From the NCBI RefSeq assembly GCF_001953865.1, contig NZ_MQUQ01000006.1, forward strand, positions 148,335 to 212,334: DNA of 64,000 nt, read 5' to 3'. The stretch comes from Amycolatopsis coloradensis. GTDB lineage: Bacteria > Actinomycetota > Actinomycetes > Mycobacteriales > Pseudonocardiaceae. Position 1 is the stretch's first letter. Each line of letters opens with the position of its first letter. The notes below the pieces were generated by a model, which was not told the DNA's origin, ran no database searches, and saw nothing but the letters and a program-made list of their open reading frames with translations. The position numbers were made by a program, and so were the translations under genes. Below are positions 1-13,470 of this stretch, in pieces.

Positions 1-1843
<1,843 letters not shown>

Positions 1844-1847
<4 letters not shown>

Positions 1848-4800
1848 GATGTCTGCCCCTCACTGAGTTCCGCCGCCAATGCTTCGAAGCTCTCGATCTC
1901 GTCCTGGTCCAGATCCACGAGGCCGAAGTCGGATGCGGTGTGTCCACCCGCGGCGGGATCGTCCGCCTGCCGGGCGAGCCCGGACAACATGGCCAGCAGT
2001 TCCTGGACCAGTCGTTCGATTTCGGGCTCGCCGATCAGCTCGTCCTGCCATTCCATGACGAGGGTCAGTTCGGGACCGTTCGGCAGATCCTGGACGATCG
2101 CGTTGACTTCGATCGCGTGCGGCAATTCCATCCCCGGTTCCATCGCACTGCCCATTTCCCCGACCAGTTGCCATGTTCGCCGGTCACTCTGGTCACCGGC
2201 GACGAACCGGCCCAGGTAATTGAAACCGATCCGCGACGACGGCAGTGCCGCCAGGACCGGACCGGTCTCGGCGTTGAGATAACGCAGCAATCCGTAGCCG
2301 AGTTCGTCGCCGGGCACCGCCCGCGACTGCTCCTTGACCACCTTCAGCAGCGTCCCGGCCGCCGCGTCCCCGGCGAGCGCACCGGCCAGATCGATCCCGG
2401 CCACGTCCAGCCGCACCGGACGCGTACTGGTAAACCAGCCGACCGTCCTGGACAGGTCCATCCCCTCGACGGGATGACGGCCGTGACTTTCCACGTCGAC
2501 CAGCACCGTGTCCCCGCCGCGCCAGCGCGCCACCGCCCCGGCCAGCCCCGCCAGCAGGACTTCGTGCACCCCACAGTGGAACACCACCGGAGCCCGCCCC
2601 ACCAGCACCGCCGTCTCCGCCGCCGGGATCGCCCACGACCGCGAACGCGGACCGGCACCCGCGACGGCGGCCCGCTCCGGCCGTCCCTGACCGAGAATCT
2701 CTTGCCACGCCGCCAATTCCGCCGTCCGCTCGGCGGAGACCGCCCAGTCCTGAAGCAGCCCCGCCCACCGCCGGAACGACACTCCCACCGGTTCCAGCGC
2801 CGGTTCCCGTCCCGCGATCGCCGCGTCGGCCGCCTGCCGCAGATCCGACAGCAGAACCCGCCACGACACCCCGTCGACCACCAGGTGATGGGCCACCACG
2901 ACCAACCGGCCCACCTCGCCCGGCCCGGCGTCCACCCAGACCGCCTGGATCATCACGCCCGCCGCCGGAGCCAACCGGCCGATGGCATCGCGTTCCGCGG
3001 CCTTCACCGCCTCGTCCAGCGAGTCGTCGCCGGCCTCCACGCGGGTGACCACCCCGGCCACCTTCAGCGACCCGGGCGCACCGACCACCATCCGACGGCC
3101 GTCCCCACCGTCGACGACCCGTGCCCGCAGCATGTCGTGCGTGTCCACCAGCGCCGTGAACGCCGCCGTCAACGCCTTCTCCGTCAAATCCGGCGGCGTG
3201 GACACCACCACCCATTGCGCGAACCCCGGCGCCACGACGCCGTCCCCGAACATGCGCATCACCGGCGTCAACGCGACTTCGCCGACGCCGTCGGCCACCG
3301 TGGCGCGCGCACGGTCCGGCAGCGGCGTTTCCCCCACCAGCTGCGCGAGCCGTTCAGGGGTCCGGTGCTCGAACACCTGCCGCGGGGTCAGCGAGATCCC
3401 GTCGCGGCGCGCGCGGGCGGCGGCCTGCATCGAGGAGATCGAATCCCCGCCGAGCTCGAAGAAACTGTCCTCGACCCCGACCCGCTCCAGACCGAGGACC
3501 TCGGCGAACACCTCGCACAGGATCCGCTCGGCCTCGGTCGCCGGCTCCCTGCCCGCCGACTTCGAGGAGAAGTCCGGTTCCGGCAACGCTTTCCGGTCGA
3601 TCTTCCCGTGCTGTGTCAGCGGCAGGGCGTCCAGCGCCAGCACGGCCGCGGGTACCATGTACAGCGGCAACCGGGCCGCGAGATCGTCGCGCAGCGCCCG
3701 CGGATCGACGTCGCCGGGCGACACGTAGGCCACCAGGCGGCCCTCGTGGACGGTCACCGTGGCTTGGGTGACCTGAGGGTGGCTGGACAGGGCGAACTCG
3801 ATCTCGCGGGGTTCCACCCGGAACCCGCGGATCTTGACCTGGTCGTCGGCCCGCCCGGCGGACACCAGCTCGCCGTCTCCGGTCCAATACGCCAGATCGC
3901 CCGTCCGGTACATCCTCTCACCGGCGACGAACGGGTCGGCGACGAACCGCTCGGCGGTCAGCGCCGGACGCCCCAAATAGCCGCGGGCCACCCCGATCCC
4001 GGCCAGGTACAGCTCACCGGTGACACCCGGCGGCAGCGGGCGCAGGAACGCGTCGAGCAGATAACCGCGGGCCCCGGCGATCGGCGCCCCGAACGGGATC
4101 ACCTCTCCGCCCGGCGCCAGCGGCATGCTCACCGTCGCGCAGATCGTGGTCTCGGTCGGCCCGTAGGCGTTGATCATCCGCCGTCCGGCCGACAGCCGGT
4201 CCACCAGGCCGGGCGGGCACAGTTCTCCCGCCGCGGTCACCGTCTCCAGCCGGTCCGGGATCGTGTCGGCGGTGGCGAGCACCGACGGCGGAGCCTTCAC
4301 ATGCGTGATGTCCCACCGTTCCAGCGCGTCGGTCAGCGACGCGTGCGGCGGCAGATCCCGGTCCGGCGGCATCACCAGCGTCGCCCCCGCCAGCAACGCC
4401 ATCATCACCTCGGACACGATGGTGTCGAAGCCGAGCGCCGCGAATTGCAGGACCCGGGACGACGACGTCACGGCGAGCCGTTCGATATGCGCCATCGCCA
4501 GGTTGCCGAGGCCCGAGTAGGTGACGACGACACCCTTCGGCGTTCCGGTGGATCCCGACGTGTAGATCACGTACGCCGCGTCACGCATTCCCACCCGGGG
4601 CAAGACCGCGCCCGGGGCCGCCGCGAGGTCCAGTTCGTCGAGCACCACGATCCGGCCGCCGAACTCCTCCGGCACCGCCTCGCGGGTCTTTCCCTGGCAC
4701 ACCACCAGCATCGGATCGGCGCTGCCGAAGATCAGCTTCACCCGCTCGGCCGGATACGCGGGATCGACCGGGACGAAGACGCCGCCTGCCAGCGACACCC

Positions 4801-7800
4801 CCAGCATCCCGATCAGCCACCACGCGGACCGCCCGACCACCAGGCCGACGTGGCGCTCCCGCTCGACCCCGCGGGCACGCAGGACGGCGGCGAACCGCGC
4901 CGCCCGGTCCCACAGTTCCCCATACGTCAGTTCGCCGTCGCCGTCCGCCACCGCCACCGCGTCCGGCCGGTCCGCCGCCATCCGCCCGATCAGCGACGGC
5001 AGCGGCTCCCCGTCCAGCAACGCCGGATCCCAGCGAGGCAACGGAATCTCGCCCATGCCGGTCCGTCCCACGAGACCGGACGGGTCGGCGGTCACCGCGC
5101 CGAGCGCGCCGGCGAACCATTCGAGGAGCGAGTCGGCGACGGCCTCGTCGATCTGCCCCCGCCAGTAGGCGAGCTGGATCCTGAACTCCTCGCCCGGGAT
5201 GACGCCGACGGTGACCGGATAGTGGGTCCCCTCGATCGTGCCCAGATAGGCGAACTGGTCGGCGAAATCCCTCGGATAGTTCTCGAACACCAGCAGCGTG
5301 TCGAACAGCGCGCCCGGCCCGGCGGTGTTCTGGATGTCCGTCAGCCCCAGGTGCTGATGGGGCATCATATCCACCTGACGGCGTTGCAGGCCGGTGAGCA
5401 TGTCCACAAGGGACTCTTCGCCGTCCAGCCGCACCCGCACCGGCACCGTGTTCATCATGAGCCCCGGCATCGACTCGACACCGGGGAGTTCCGCGGGACG
5501 ACAGGCGACCGTGGTGCCGAACACCACGTCGGTCCGCCGCGCGAGCCGCGCCAGCACGATCGCCCACGCACCCTGCACCACCGTGTTCAGCGTCAACCCG
5601 TGGTCGTGGGCGAACTCGTTCAGGCGGGCGTAGAGATCCTTCGGAAGATAAGTGACGCGGTAGTCGTAGTCCGTCACGGAGTCCGATTTGGCGACCAGCG
5701 CCGGAGTGTCGATGCCGGACAGTTCCGCCTGCCACGCCACGCGCGCCGCGTCCTTGTCCTGCCGCTCCAGCCAGCCGAGATAGTCCCGATAGGACGCTGC
5801 GCCGGTCCGGTCCGGGAAGTGGCCACCGGACGTGTAGGCCGCGGACACCTCGTTAAGGATGACCGCCACCGACCAGCCGTCGGTCAGGATGTGGTGGTTG
5901 ACGATCAGCAGCCGGTGCCGATCCTCGCCGACCCTGGCCAGCACCAGCCGGAAGAGCGGTGCCTTGGTGAGGTCGAACCGTTCCCGCTGTTCCGCCGCGG
6001 CCACGGCGTCGACGGCCGCCTCGATGTCGGCCGCCCCCGTCAGGTCGACCTCGCGCCACGGCAGGTCGACGCGCCCGGCGACGGCCTGCACCGTCTTGCC
6101 CGACGCGAGCCGGTGGAAGGTCAGCCGAAGCTCGGCGTGCCGGGCGAAAACCCCTTCCCACACCGACCGCAGCCGGGGCACGTCCAGCGGTCCGGTCAGT
6201 TCCACGATCCACTGGGTCTGGTAGATGTCGAGACCCTGGTCGTCGAGGGTCGACTGGAAGAGCAGTCCCGCCTGGAGCGGCGCCAGCGGCCAGACCTCCT
6301 CGGCACCGGGAACGGTGATCGCCAGTTCCGCCTCGTCGTCCGCGGTCAGGGTGATCAAGGGGCCGTCGACCGGCCTGTCGACCGGCACGGCACGCGCCGT
6401 GGCCGCCAGCCGTCCGGGGGTCTTCTCCTTGAAGATCTGGTCGGGCGTCACCAGCAGACCGGCTTTGGCCGCACGGGCCGCCAGGCGCACCGCGAGGATC
6501 GAATCCCCGCCCAGGTCGAAGAAGCCGTCGTCGGCACCGGCTCGTGCCACGCCGAGCACCTCGGCGAACAGTCCACACAGGACGCTCTCCGTCTCGGTGA
6601 CCGGTTCTCGGCCCGCGGCCTTCGCGGTGAAATCGGGGGCGGGCAGCGCCGTCCGGTCCACCTTGCCGTTGCCGGTCAGCGGCAGCGCGGCCACCGGGAG
6701 CACCACGGCAGGCACCAGGTACTCCGGAAGCACCGCCGCGAGACGCTCGCGGACGAGGACGGGATCCGCGTCGGCGACCACGTACCCGATCAGGCGGCCG
6801 TCGATCGGCACCACCACGGCCTCGTGGACGTCCGGCTGAGCGGTCAGCGCGGCCTCGATCTCACCGGGCTCGACCCGGAACCCGCGGATCTTCACCTGGT
6901 CGTCGGCCCGGCCCCGGAACAGCAATTCGCCGTCGGTGGTCCCTTGGGCGAGGTCCCCGGTCCGGTACATCCTCTCGCCTGGCGCGAACGGATCGGCCAC
7001 GAACCGCTCCGCCGTCAGCCCCGCCCGGTCGAGGTAGCCGTCCGCCAGACCGGCGCCGGAGAGGTACAGGTCGCCGGTCACTCCCGGCGCCACCGGCCGC
7101 AGCGACGCGTCGAGCACCCGCGCCTGGCGTCCCGGGAGCGGACGGCCGATCGGCAGCACCGAACCCAGGACGTCACCCGGTTCGAGCACGTGCCAGGTGG
7201 CGCACAACGTCGTCTCCGTCGGGCCGTACAAATGCCGGACCCGCACCCCGGGGCAGACCTCCCGCACCCGCTCCACCGCGCGCACCGGCACCGAATCACC
7301 ACCGGTCAGCACCTCGGCCAGCCCCGCGAACGACTCCGGCGATTCCTCCGCCACCGCACGGAAACTGCCCGCCGTCAAATGCACCCGCGTCACCCCACCC
7401 GCGACCGCCTCCCGCAAACGACGAGCATCCACCGCACCCGGCTCCGCGATCACCACCCGCGCACCCGACACCAACGGCACCCAAATCTCACACAACGACG
7501 CGTCGAAGGAATGCGGCGCATGCATAAGAACCGCGTCACCGGACCCCATCAACCAACCAGGATCCCCCACCAAACCCGCGACACTCCCATGCGGAACGGC
7601 AACGCCCTTCGGCGTCCCCGTCGAACCGGACGTATACATCACATACGCCAGATCGTCCGGGCGCACCGTGACCGCCGACGGGTCGTTCGCGTGATCGTCC
7701 GTGACGACGATCGGCCTGATCCCCTCCGGTACGCGATCGCGCGTCGTGATCGAGCACACCGTCAGGGACACACCCGAATCCGCCAGCAGGAAGGCGATCC

Positions 7801-8089
7801 GCGGCGCGGGATAGGTGGCGTCCACCGGTACGTACGCCGCCCCCGCCTTCCAGACGGCGAGCAGCGAGACCAGCAAGTCCGCCGAACGGTCCAGCATGAC
7901 CGCGACCCGGTCGCCGAGGCGGACGCCCTCGCCGATCAACCGGCCGGACAACCGGCAGGCGAGTTCATCGAGTTCCCGATACGTCAGAACCCGGGCCCCG
8001 TCGGCCACCGCCACCGCGTCGGGTGTCCGGTTCACCTGCCGGGCGAACAGATCCAGCACCGTCGGTGTGGCCCCCGCTGCGGAACTCAT
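1844..8089 (-). CDS. Glycopeptide NRPS modules 1-2 (A-PCP-C-A-PCP-E)
   Basis: Two-module synthetase that starts the heptapeptide. A1 has [10 protein letters not shown] near residue 153, PCP1 serine (LGGDS) near 530, C domain HHILTDG near 732, A2 near 1180, PCP2 LGGDS near 1547 and epimerase HHLVVDG near 1733. The C-terminal tail, rich in Asp/Glu, is probably a docking helix for the next NRPS. I read the A1 pocket as D-A-C-H-L-G-L-L-C-K, which resembles 4-hydroxyphenylglycine codes. I read A2 as D-T-S-K-T-A-A-I-C-K, which resembles Tyr/beta-hydroxytyrosine codes of glycopeptide module 2. Module 1 has no epimerase although residue 1 of these antibiotics is D. An in-frame ATG at 8095 overlaps the exporter stop but abuts the GGAGG; ATG 8089 has proper spacing. 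Part of A1 has foreign-looking codon use. Confidence 0.95.
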
Positions 8090-8091
8090 CG

Positions 8092-10050
8092 TCATCCTCC
8101 GTGAAGGCCGTAGAACACCGGCTCGGGCTCCGGCTCGTCGTCGAACCCGGTTCCGTCGCGGTCCGCCTTGGTCCCGTTGCTTTCCGGATTGGCGAACTGC
8201 GTGTGGTAGAGCTCCGAATAAAGCCCGCCCGCGGCCAGCAGTTCGTCGTGCGTGCCGCGCTCGCGGACCCCGCCGCCGTCGATCACGAGGATCTGGTCGG
8301 CTTCGCGGATCGTGGACAACCGGTGGGCGATCACCAGCGAAGTGCGGTCGCGCAGGGCGGTCTTGAGCGCCCGCTGGACCGCGGCCTCCGACTCGGAGTC
8401 GAGGTGCGCGGTGGCTTCGTCGAGCACGACGATCGACGGCGCCTTCAGCAACAGCCTGGCGATCGCCAGTCGTTGCTTCTCCCCGCCCGACATGCGGTAG
8501 CCGCGATCACCGGCGACGGTGTCGAACCCGCTGGGGAGAGACTGGACGAGATCCCAGATCTGGGCGCCCTTGCAGGCCTCGATCAGCTCCTCCTCGGTGG
8601 CGGCCGGGCGGGCGTAGAGCAGGTTTTCCCGGATCGTGTCGTGGAAGAGGTAGGAATCCTGGCTGACCACCCCGACCGATTCGCGGAGCGAGTCGAAGGT
8701 GAGGTCCCGCAGATCCTGTCCGCCGACGCGAATGGTTCCGGAGGTCGGGTCGTACAGCCGGGTCACCAGATGGGTGATGGTGCTCTTGCCGGCGCCGGAC
8801 GGGCCGACGAGCGCGGTGAGGGTTCCGGCGGGCACGTGGAAGTCCACGCCGCGCAGGACATCCGACGTCACTTCCCCCCGCCCCTTCGCGGCCCGCACAT
8901 GCTCCAGCGACGACAGCGAGACCTCGTCCGCGGTGGGATAGCGGAACTTCACGTTCTGGAACTCGATGTCCGGTGTCACGTCCTTCGCGAGCTCGACCGC
9001 CTCGGGCTTTTCCTTGATCAGCGGCTTCAGATCGAGCATCTCGAAGAACCGGGAAAAGGCCACCACGACGGTCTGCGCGGTCTCCTGCATCCCGGACAGC
9101 TGGGTGATCGGCCCGAGCAGCCGCGCGAGCAAGGTGGCGATGGCGATCAGCGTGCCGAGCTGGAACGCCCCGTCGAGTACGAGCCCGCCGCCGATGCCGT
9201 AGACGAGCGCCGTGGCGAGCGAGGCCATCAGCGTCATCATGACGAAGGACATCCGGCCCCAGACGGAAAGGCTCACCCCGAGCTTGCGGATCCGCCCGGC
9301 ACGGTTCTCGTAGTCGGCCATCTCCTCGTCCGGACGGCCGTAGAGCTTGGAGAGCATCGCACCCTGGACGTTGAACCGCTCCTGGAGAAGACCGCCGAGG
9401 CTGGCGTTGGCGTCCATGATCTTCCCGGTGCGCTGCCCGATGAGCCGTCCCACGTAGACCCACGGCACCAAAAACAGCGCGATCACCACCAGCGTGACGA
9501 CGGCGACGAGCCACGACAGGTAGATCAGCTCGGCCAGTACCAGCACGACCGCGATCGCGCTGGTGGCGACCAGCAACAGGTGGCCGAACGTCTGCTGCGC
9601 CATGATCACTTCGGTGTGCAGCCGGTTCACCAGCACTCCGGTCTGGGTCCGGGTGAAGAACGCGATCGGCAGCCGCCGGACGTGGTCGAGCACCTGGGTC
9701 CGGATGTCGTAGGTGACCCCTTCCCCGATTTTCCCCGCGATATAAGCCGAAACCAGTGACAAGCCCGCGCCCAGCACGGCGAGGAGGGCGGTCAGGCCCG
9801 CCATCCAGAGCACGACGTCGAGGTCGTTCTTCAAGATGCCGTTGTCGATGAGCTCCCTCATGATCAAGGGGGTCGCGACGATGGCGACGGCCTCCAGCAC
9901 GGCGATGAGAACGAAGAGCGCCACCTTCCCGATGTGCGGGCGAAAGTAGCCGAGCACTCTGCGCACCGTCCCCGGGCGGATCTTCGTCGACCAGGGATCG
10001 GGGTCGTCATCCCTCGGGTTCGGTGCGCCGAAGCGCATCACTACGTCCAT
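8092..10050 (-). CDS. ABC exporter (TMD-NBD fusion) of glycopeptide cluster
   Basis: Half-transporter with membrane and ATPase domains in one 652-residue chain, working as a dimer in the cytoplasmic membrane. Six predicted helices fill residues about 30-320. The ATPase half has Walker [10 protein letters not shown], signature [10 protein letters not shown], Walker B IVVLDEAT and the H-loop IAHRLST. It matches the single exporter found between Pdh and the NRPS genes in balhimycin/vancomycin-type clusters, where it is thought to export the peptide. ATG 10050 is preceded by GGAGG at good spacing, whereas upstream in-frame codons lack one. The stop overlaps the first possible NRPS start, so the genes are translationally coupled. 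An intergenic hairpin at 10228-10274 separates it from pdh, so it may have its own promoter. Confidence 0.93.
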   Translation of the reverse strand: MDVVMRFGAPNPRDDDPDPWSTKIRPGTVRRVLGYFRPHIGKVALFVLIAVLEAVAIVATPLIMRELIDNGILKNDLDVVLWMAGLTALLAVLGAGLSLVSAYIAGKIGEGVTYDIRTQVLDHVRRLPIAFFTRTQTGVLVNRLHTEVIMAQQTFGHLLLVATSAIAVVLVLAELIYLSWLVAVVTLVVIALFLVPWVYVGRLIGQRTGKIMDANASLGGLLQERFNVQGAMLSKLYGRPDEEMADYENRAGRIRKLGVSLSVWGRMSFVMMTLMASLATALVYGIGGGLVLDGAFQLGTLIAIATLLARLLGPITQLSGMQETAQTVVVAFSRFFEMLDLKPLIKEKPEAVELAKDVTPDIEFQNVKFRYPTADEVSLSSLEHVRAAKGRGEVTSDVLRGVDFHVPAGTLTALVGPSGAGKSTITHLVTRLYDPTSGTIRVGGQDLRDLTFDSLRESVGVVSQDSYLFHDTIRENLLYARPAATEEELIEACKGAQIWDLVQSLPSGFDTVAGDRGYRMSGGEKQRLAIARLLLKAPSIVVLDEATAHLDSESEAAVQRALKTALRDRTSLVIAHRLSTIREADQILVIDGGGVRERGTHDELLAAGGLYSELYHTQFANPESNGTKADRDGTGFDDEPEPEPVFYGLHGG

Positions 10051-10227
10051 ACGGTCATTCCTCCCACGCGCGAAGTCCGCGATCTCAATCGTGCTGAATC
10101 GTGCCGATGTCCACGAGTGGGTCCAAGCGAACATCTCCGTGATCACACGGAAAATTCCCGATGACCGTCCACAAGCGACTCATCGTCCGGATGCCGTCTT
10201 GGGCTGTCGAGGGGTACCGGTCAGTGC

Positions 10228-10274
10228 CCCGATGTCGCCTTGGGCGCACTCAGTGCCCCCAATGCGACATCGGG
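10228..10274. terminator. Long hairpin downstream of pdh
   Basis: Two 23-base arms (10228-10250 and 10252-10274) pair with two mismatches around a single central base. The structure starts 8 bases past the pdh stop codon and lacks a T-run. It could end or attenuate transcription from strR-pdh before the exporter gene, or be a dispersed genomic repeat. The arm contains CCCGATGTCGC and GGGCACT blocks. Confidence 0.55.
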
Positions 10275-10282
10275 AGCAGCAA

Positions 10283-11350
10283 CTAACGCGGCACGGGCGG
10301 AACGTGCCAGCCGTGGAACCGGAGTGCCTCGGCGAGCTTGCCGGTGTCCTCCGGGCGCACGGACATCTCGGCGACACCGACCGGCAGCCCCGTCGAGTGC
10401 TCCAACCGGATGTCCTCGATGTTGACGTCCGCCAGCTCCGCCGCGTTGAACAACCGGGCCAGCTCCCCCGGCCGGTCCCGCAACACCACCTGCACCACGG
10501 CGAAATCGCGCACCGGCCCGCTGTGCTTGCCGGGGATCCGGCCGTGGCCGTCCACCCCCCGCCGCAGCAGATCCAGCACGTCGTCCCATTCGCCGGACCG
10601 CAGCGCCGAAGCAGCCGAGGCGAGGTCGGCCGCGATCCGGTCGAGTACCCCGGCCACCGGCAGGGCGTTCCCGGCGAGGATCTTCCGCCACAGCAAGGGA
10701 TTTCCGGCGGCGATGCGGGTCACGTCGCGCAACCCCTGCCCGGCGAGGCTCAGCGGCACGTCACCACCGCCCGCCAGGCTCGCCGCCACCGCCGACGCCA
10801 CCACGTGCGGGGCGTGCGACACCAGCGCCACCGCCGAGTCGTGCTCGGCGGCACCGACGGTCACCACGTTCGCCCCGCACAGCACGACCAGCTCCCGCGC
10901 CAGCCGCAGGGCATCCGCTCCCGTCTCGTTCCCGGGGCAGAGCGCCCAGGGCCGTCCCAGGAACAGATCGGCGCGGGCCGCGGCCGGACCGGATCGCTCC
11001 CGGCCGGCGAGCGGGTGCCCCGGCACGAAGGAGGTCAGGTCACAGCCAAGCCGCTCCGCGTCCGCGATCGGATCGGCCTTGACACTGGCGACGTCGGTGT
11101 ACGCCCGCGCCGCCCCCTCTTTCTGCAACCCGGCCAGCCGTTCCCCCACCAGATGCGGTGGCACGGCGATCAGCGCCAGATCCGTTTCCTCGCCGATCCA
11201 CTCCTGGCCCGCGCCGAGTTCGCACGCCAGCCGGACGGCGTGCGCGTCGACGTCGGAGAGATAGACCGCCACGCCCTTCTCACGAAGGGCCAGCGCGGCC
11301 GAGGTGCCGATCAGACCAGTGCCGACCACAAGCGCCTTCTCGATGGGCAC
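10283..11350 (-). CDS. pdh: Prephenate dehydrogenase with ACT domain
   Basis: NAD-dependent oxidative decarboxylation of prephenate to 4-hydroxyphenylpyruvate, the precursor of Tyr, beta-hydroxytyrosine and 4-hydroxyphenylglycine. The N-terminus shows the Rossmann loop VGTGLIGTS. The middle carries the family motif GHPLAGRERSG, and residues about 275-350 form an ACT-type domain, likely a feedback-control site for aromatic amino acids. A pathway-dedicated copy next to StrR and the exporter is typical of glycopeptide clusters. It starts at ATG 11350, 26 bases after the strR stop (11377), so the two are probably one transcript. Length (355 residues) is normal for actinomycete enzymes with the ACT extension. 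Confidence 0.93.
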   Translation of the reverse strand: MPIEKALVVGTGLIGTSAALALREKGVAVYLSDVDAHAVRLACELGAGQEWIGEETDLALIAVPPHLVGERLAGLQKEGAARAYTDVASVKADPIADAERLGCDLTSFVPGHPLAGRERSGPAAARADLFLGRPWALCPGNETGADALRLARELVVLCGANVVTVGAAEHDSAVALVSHAPHVVASAVAASLAGGGDVPLSLAGQGLRDVTRIAAGNPLLWRKILAGNALPVAGVLDRIAADLASAASALRSGEWDDVLDLLRRGVDGHGRIPGKHSGPVRDFAVVQVVLRDRPGELARLFNAAELADVNIEDIRLEHSTGLPVGVAEMSVRPEDTGKLAEALRFHGWHVPPVPR

Positions 11351-11376
11351 CGCTACTCCTTATGCCGTTTCACGGG

Positions 11377-12342
11377 TCATCCCGTGGCGAGATCGGTCGC
11401 CCGGTTCTCCAAGTGATCCGCGAACCCCGCCCAGACCCGGGCATGATCTCTGGCGAACCCGGCGACCACACCGTACAAATGCGGCGGAACACCGTGCAGA
11501 ATTCTTTCCCACTCCTGCCCGTCCATGGAATGCATGGAGAGCATGCGCAGCAGGATCCGGCCGACTTCGCTCAACCGCAGCGCGGGATCGGCCTTGAGCT
11601 GCTCCAGCACGACGAGACGTTCTCGATCCACGGCCCGGCCGATGTCGGGTTCCGCCCGGCCGAGCGGAAGCGGTTTGGTCCGCAACCTCCTGCTCCCGTC
11701 CGGCGTCGGGCTCTCGCCACGCTCCAACCGGCCGCGCACGTCCCGGACCGTCTCCGGTGAGATGCCGACCTGCTTGGCGACCTGCCGGAGCGAAAGGCCC
11801 GGATCACTGCGGATGAGGTCGGCCGCGTGTCTTCTCCTCTCCGAACTGTCGACAGGGCGGATACGCCCGTCTCGCCCGATCCTGGCCTCGTTTCCGGCGT
11901 CTCCTCCACATTTGCGCAGGTCGGCCACCGTACCGGCGGAAATACCGGTCGCCGACGCCACCCGCCGATCGGACCACTGCGGATGCGTCCCGATGATCTG
12001 GACGGCCGCGCGTTTGCGATCGGCGAGCGAGAGCGGCAGGCCGTGCCGGATGTTCGCCTCGACGGCAAGGACGAACGCGTCGGACTCGGCGCCGTCGATG
12101 AACCTCGCCACGATCGTCGTGTCGCCCCTGACCCGCGCCGCCTTGAGCCGGTGCAGGCCGTCGACGACCCGCATCGTCGGTCGGTGAACGAGAATCGGCG
12201 GGAGTTCCCCCTCGGCCGACAACAGTGTCTCGACGTGTTCCGGATCTTCACCAGAGGTTCTCGGCGAAGACACGGAAGACAACCGGGACAGCTCGATTTC
12301 GACAACCGGGAGAGCGAATATGTCAACCCTCATCGGATCCAC
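11377..12342 (-). CDS. StrR/Bbr-type ParB-like pathway activator
   Basis: Cluster-situated DNA-binding activator of the StrR family, the type that switches on balhimycin/vancomycin-like clusters (Bbr). The N-terminal half carries the ParB-like fold (VDGLHRLKAA near residue 62, then EANIRHGLPLS). A helix-turn-helix follows at about 160-190 (LSLRQVAKQVGISPETVRDVR). The start is taken at GTG 12342 because GGGGG sits a few bases upstream; ATG 12333 is in frame and possible. A site matching the Bbr consensus lies 56 bases upstream (12398-12426), suggesting autoregulation. pdh follows closely on the same strand. Confidence 0.93.
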   Translation of the reverse strand: MDPMRVDIFALPVVEIELSRLSSVSSPRTSGEDPEHVETLLSAEGELPPILVHRPTMRVVDGLHRLKAARVRGDTTIVARFIDGAESDAFVLAVEANIRHGLPLSLADRKRAAVQIIGTHPQWSDRRVASATGISAGTVADLRKCGGDAGNEARIGRDGRIRPVDSSERRRHAADLIRSDPGLSLRQVAKQVGISPETVRDVRGRLERGESPTPDGSRRLRTKPLPLGRAEPDIGRAVDRERLVVLEQLKADPALRLSEVGRILLRMLSMHSMDGQEWERILHGVPPHLYGVVAGFARDHARVWAGFADHLENRATDLATG

Positions 12343-12397
12343 CTAGCCCCCATTGGATCTTTATCCGTCCACTTGCGGTACGGCAGAGAACCGCACC

Positions 12398-12426
12398 GTC
12401 CAACTGCTTAGCCACGATGGTTGGAC
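12398..12426. promoter_or_regulatory. StrR/Bbr operator upstream of strR
   Basis: GTCCAA, exactly 17 bases, then TTGGAC. The published Bbr/StrR consensus as I recall it is GTCCAR-N17-TTGGAC, so this is an exact match. It sits 56 bases before the strR start, positioned for autoregulation. Confidence 0.85.
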
Positions 12427-13470
12427 ACCACGAACCCGTTCGCACAAGCGCCATACCGTGCGGCGGGCGCCCTCGACGTTGAGGATCCCGATGAGCGCCA
12501 CCGGTCAGGCCCGCCTGTCGACGGACCGCCTTCCCGGCCTCCCAGATGACCGGCGGTGGCGCGTACTCCGGAGGACTACCGAAGCTCTTGCTCGACGACC
12601 TCGGCCAGACCAAGGCCAAGGCCCGTTTGGACACACCGCGTGAGGACAGGCCGGAACCGGCTCAGTGGTTCCGACGGCTGGAATCTGCGCTTGCCCTGTG
12701 GTCGCGAGTGAACCCCGCGCCCCCTCAGTCCCCAGTGAGTGCACACCTGGACAGCATGGCACGACCAATCCTTGTCGGCAATTGACGAACAATGGGGATA
12801 CCTCACAGCGAAGGTCTTCACCCAAGGTCTTCGTTCAAGATCGACTCGAGAACCTACGCTTTTCGTATCAGCGCGAGCGAAACCAGCTAGGCTGTTCGCC
12901 GTCCTGATTAGGCCGTTCGCAGGTCTCTTTTTTCCGGTCTCGACGATTCGGCCGGGGCGTTTTTGGCCCAGGCGAACGGTTCTCTCCGTCCACCTTGGCC
13001 GGGATTTCCTCCGTGCGGGTGATGCAGAGAGTCCGAACCGGCCGGTATGGCGAGGTCACCAAGCGCATTCGCCATCAGGGTTCTCGCTTTGCTTTCTCGC
13101 CCGTCGCCCGATACTCACCGCTCGGTAAAGCGTCAAGGTCCATTAGTGGGTAACCAACGAAAAGGGACCCACGAAGACGAAAAGGGCCCTTTCATCCTGA
13201 TGGCGGTTGCGGCGACGAGGCCGCCGTGTGGGCTCAGGGGAAAAAGAACCAACCACCGGATGTCTCGTCGCGAAGCGAGGACGACACCGTGGAGAGGGCG
13301 ACAGGAGGCCCGTCAAGCGTCCAGCCGGACAGTGCGGCGCCGCAGCGCTCGGCACGTACGCGAAGACCCCTTCACCGCGCCCAACACCCCGCGCCGGAGG
13401 TTCATGCGCCTGGATCGAACCCCGCACTCGCGAGTTCGACAACGGCCACGGTGGGCCTGCCCCCAGGTAC
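12427..13470. other. Intergenic stretch without a supported gene
   Basis: About 1 kb between the strR operator and the hairpins behind vanX. Reading frames exist on both strands but none has a ribosome site, a recognisable domain, or actinomycete codon bias. The part around 12770-12950 looks visibly less GC-rich than its surroundings. A perfect AAAGGGCCCTTT palindrome is at 13181-13192. It may be worn-down DNA left by rearrangement at the cluster border; nothing in it identifies the source. Confidence 0.5.

Noticed and set aside
1940..8104. Very long open frame on the plus strand opposite the NRPS
   Set aside because: Shadow of third-position GC in the minus-strand NRPS: Arg/His/Pro/Gln-rich, no domains, no ribosome site. 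The minus-strand frame has all NRPS motifs.
10121..10172. StrR operator upstream of the exporter
   Set aside because: GTCCAA and GTCCAC half-sites occur, but no TTGGAC lies 17 bases away from either.
12546..12785. 79-codon frame in the strR-vanX gap
   Set aside because: No ribosome site, no recognisable domain and weak codon bias; frames on the other strand overlap it equally well.
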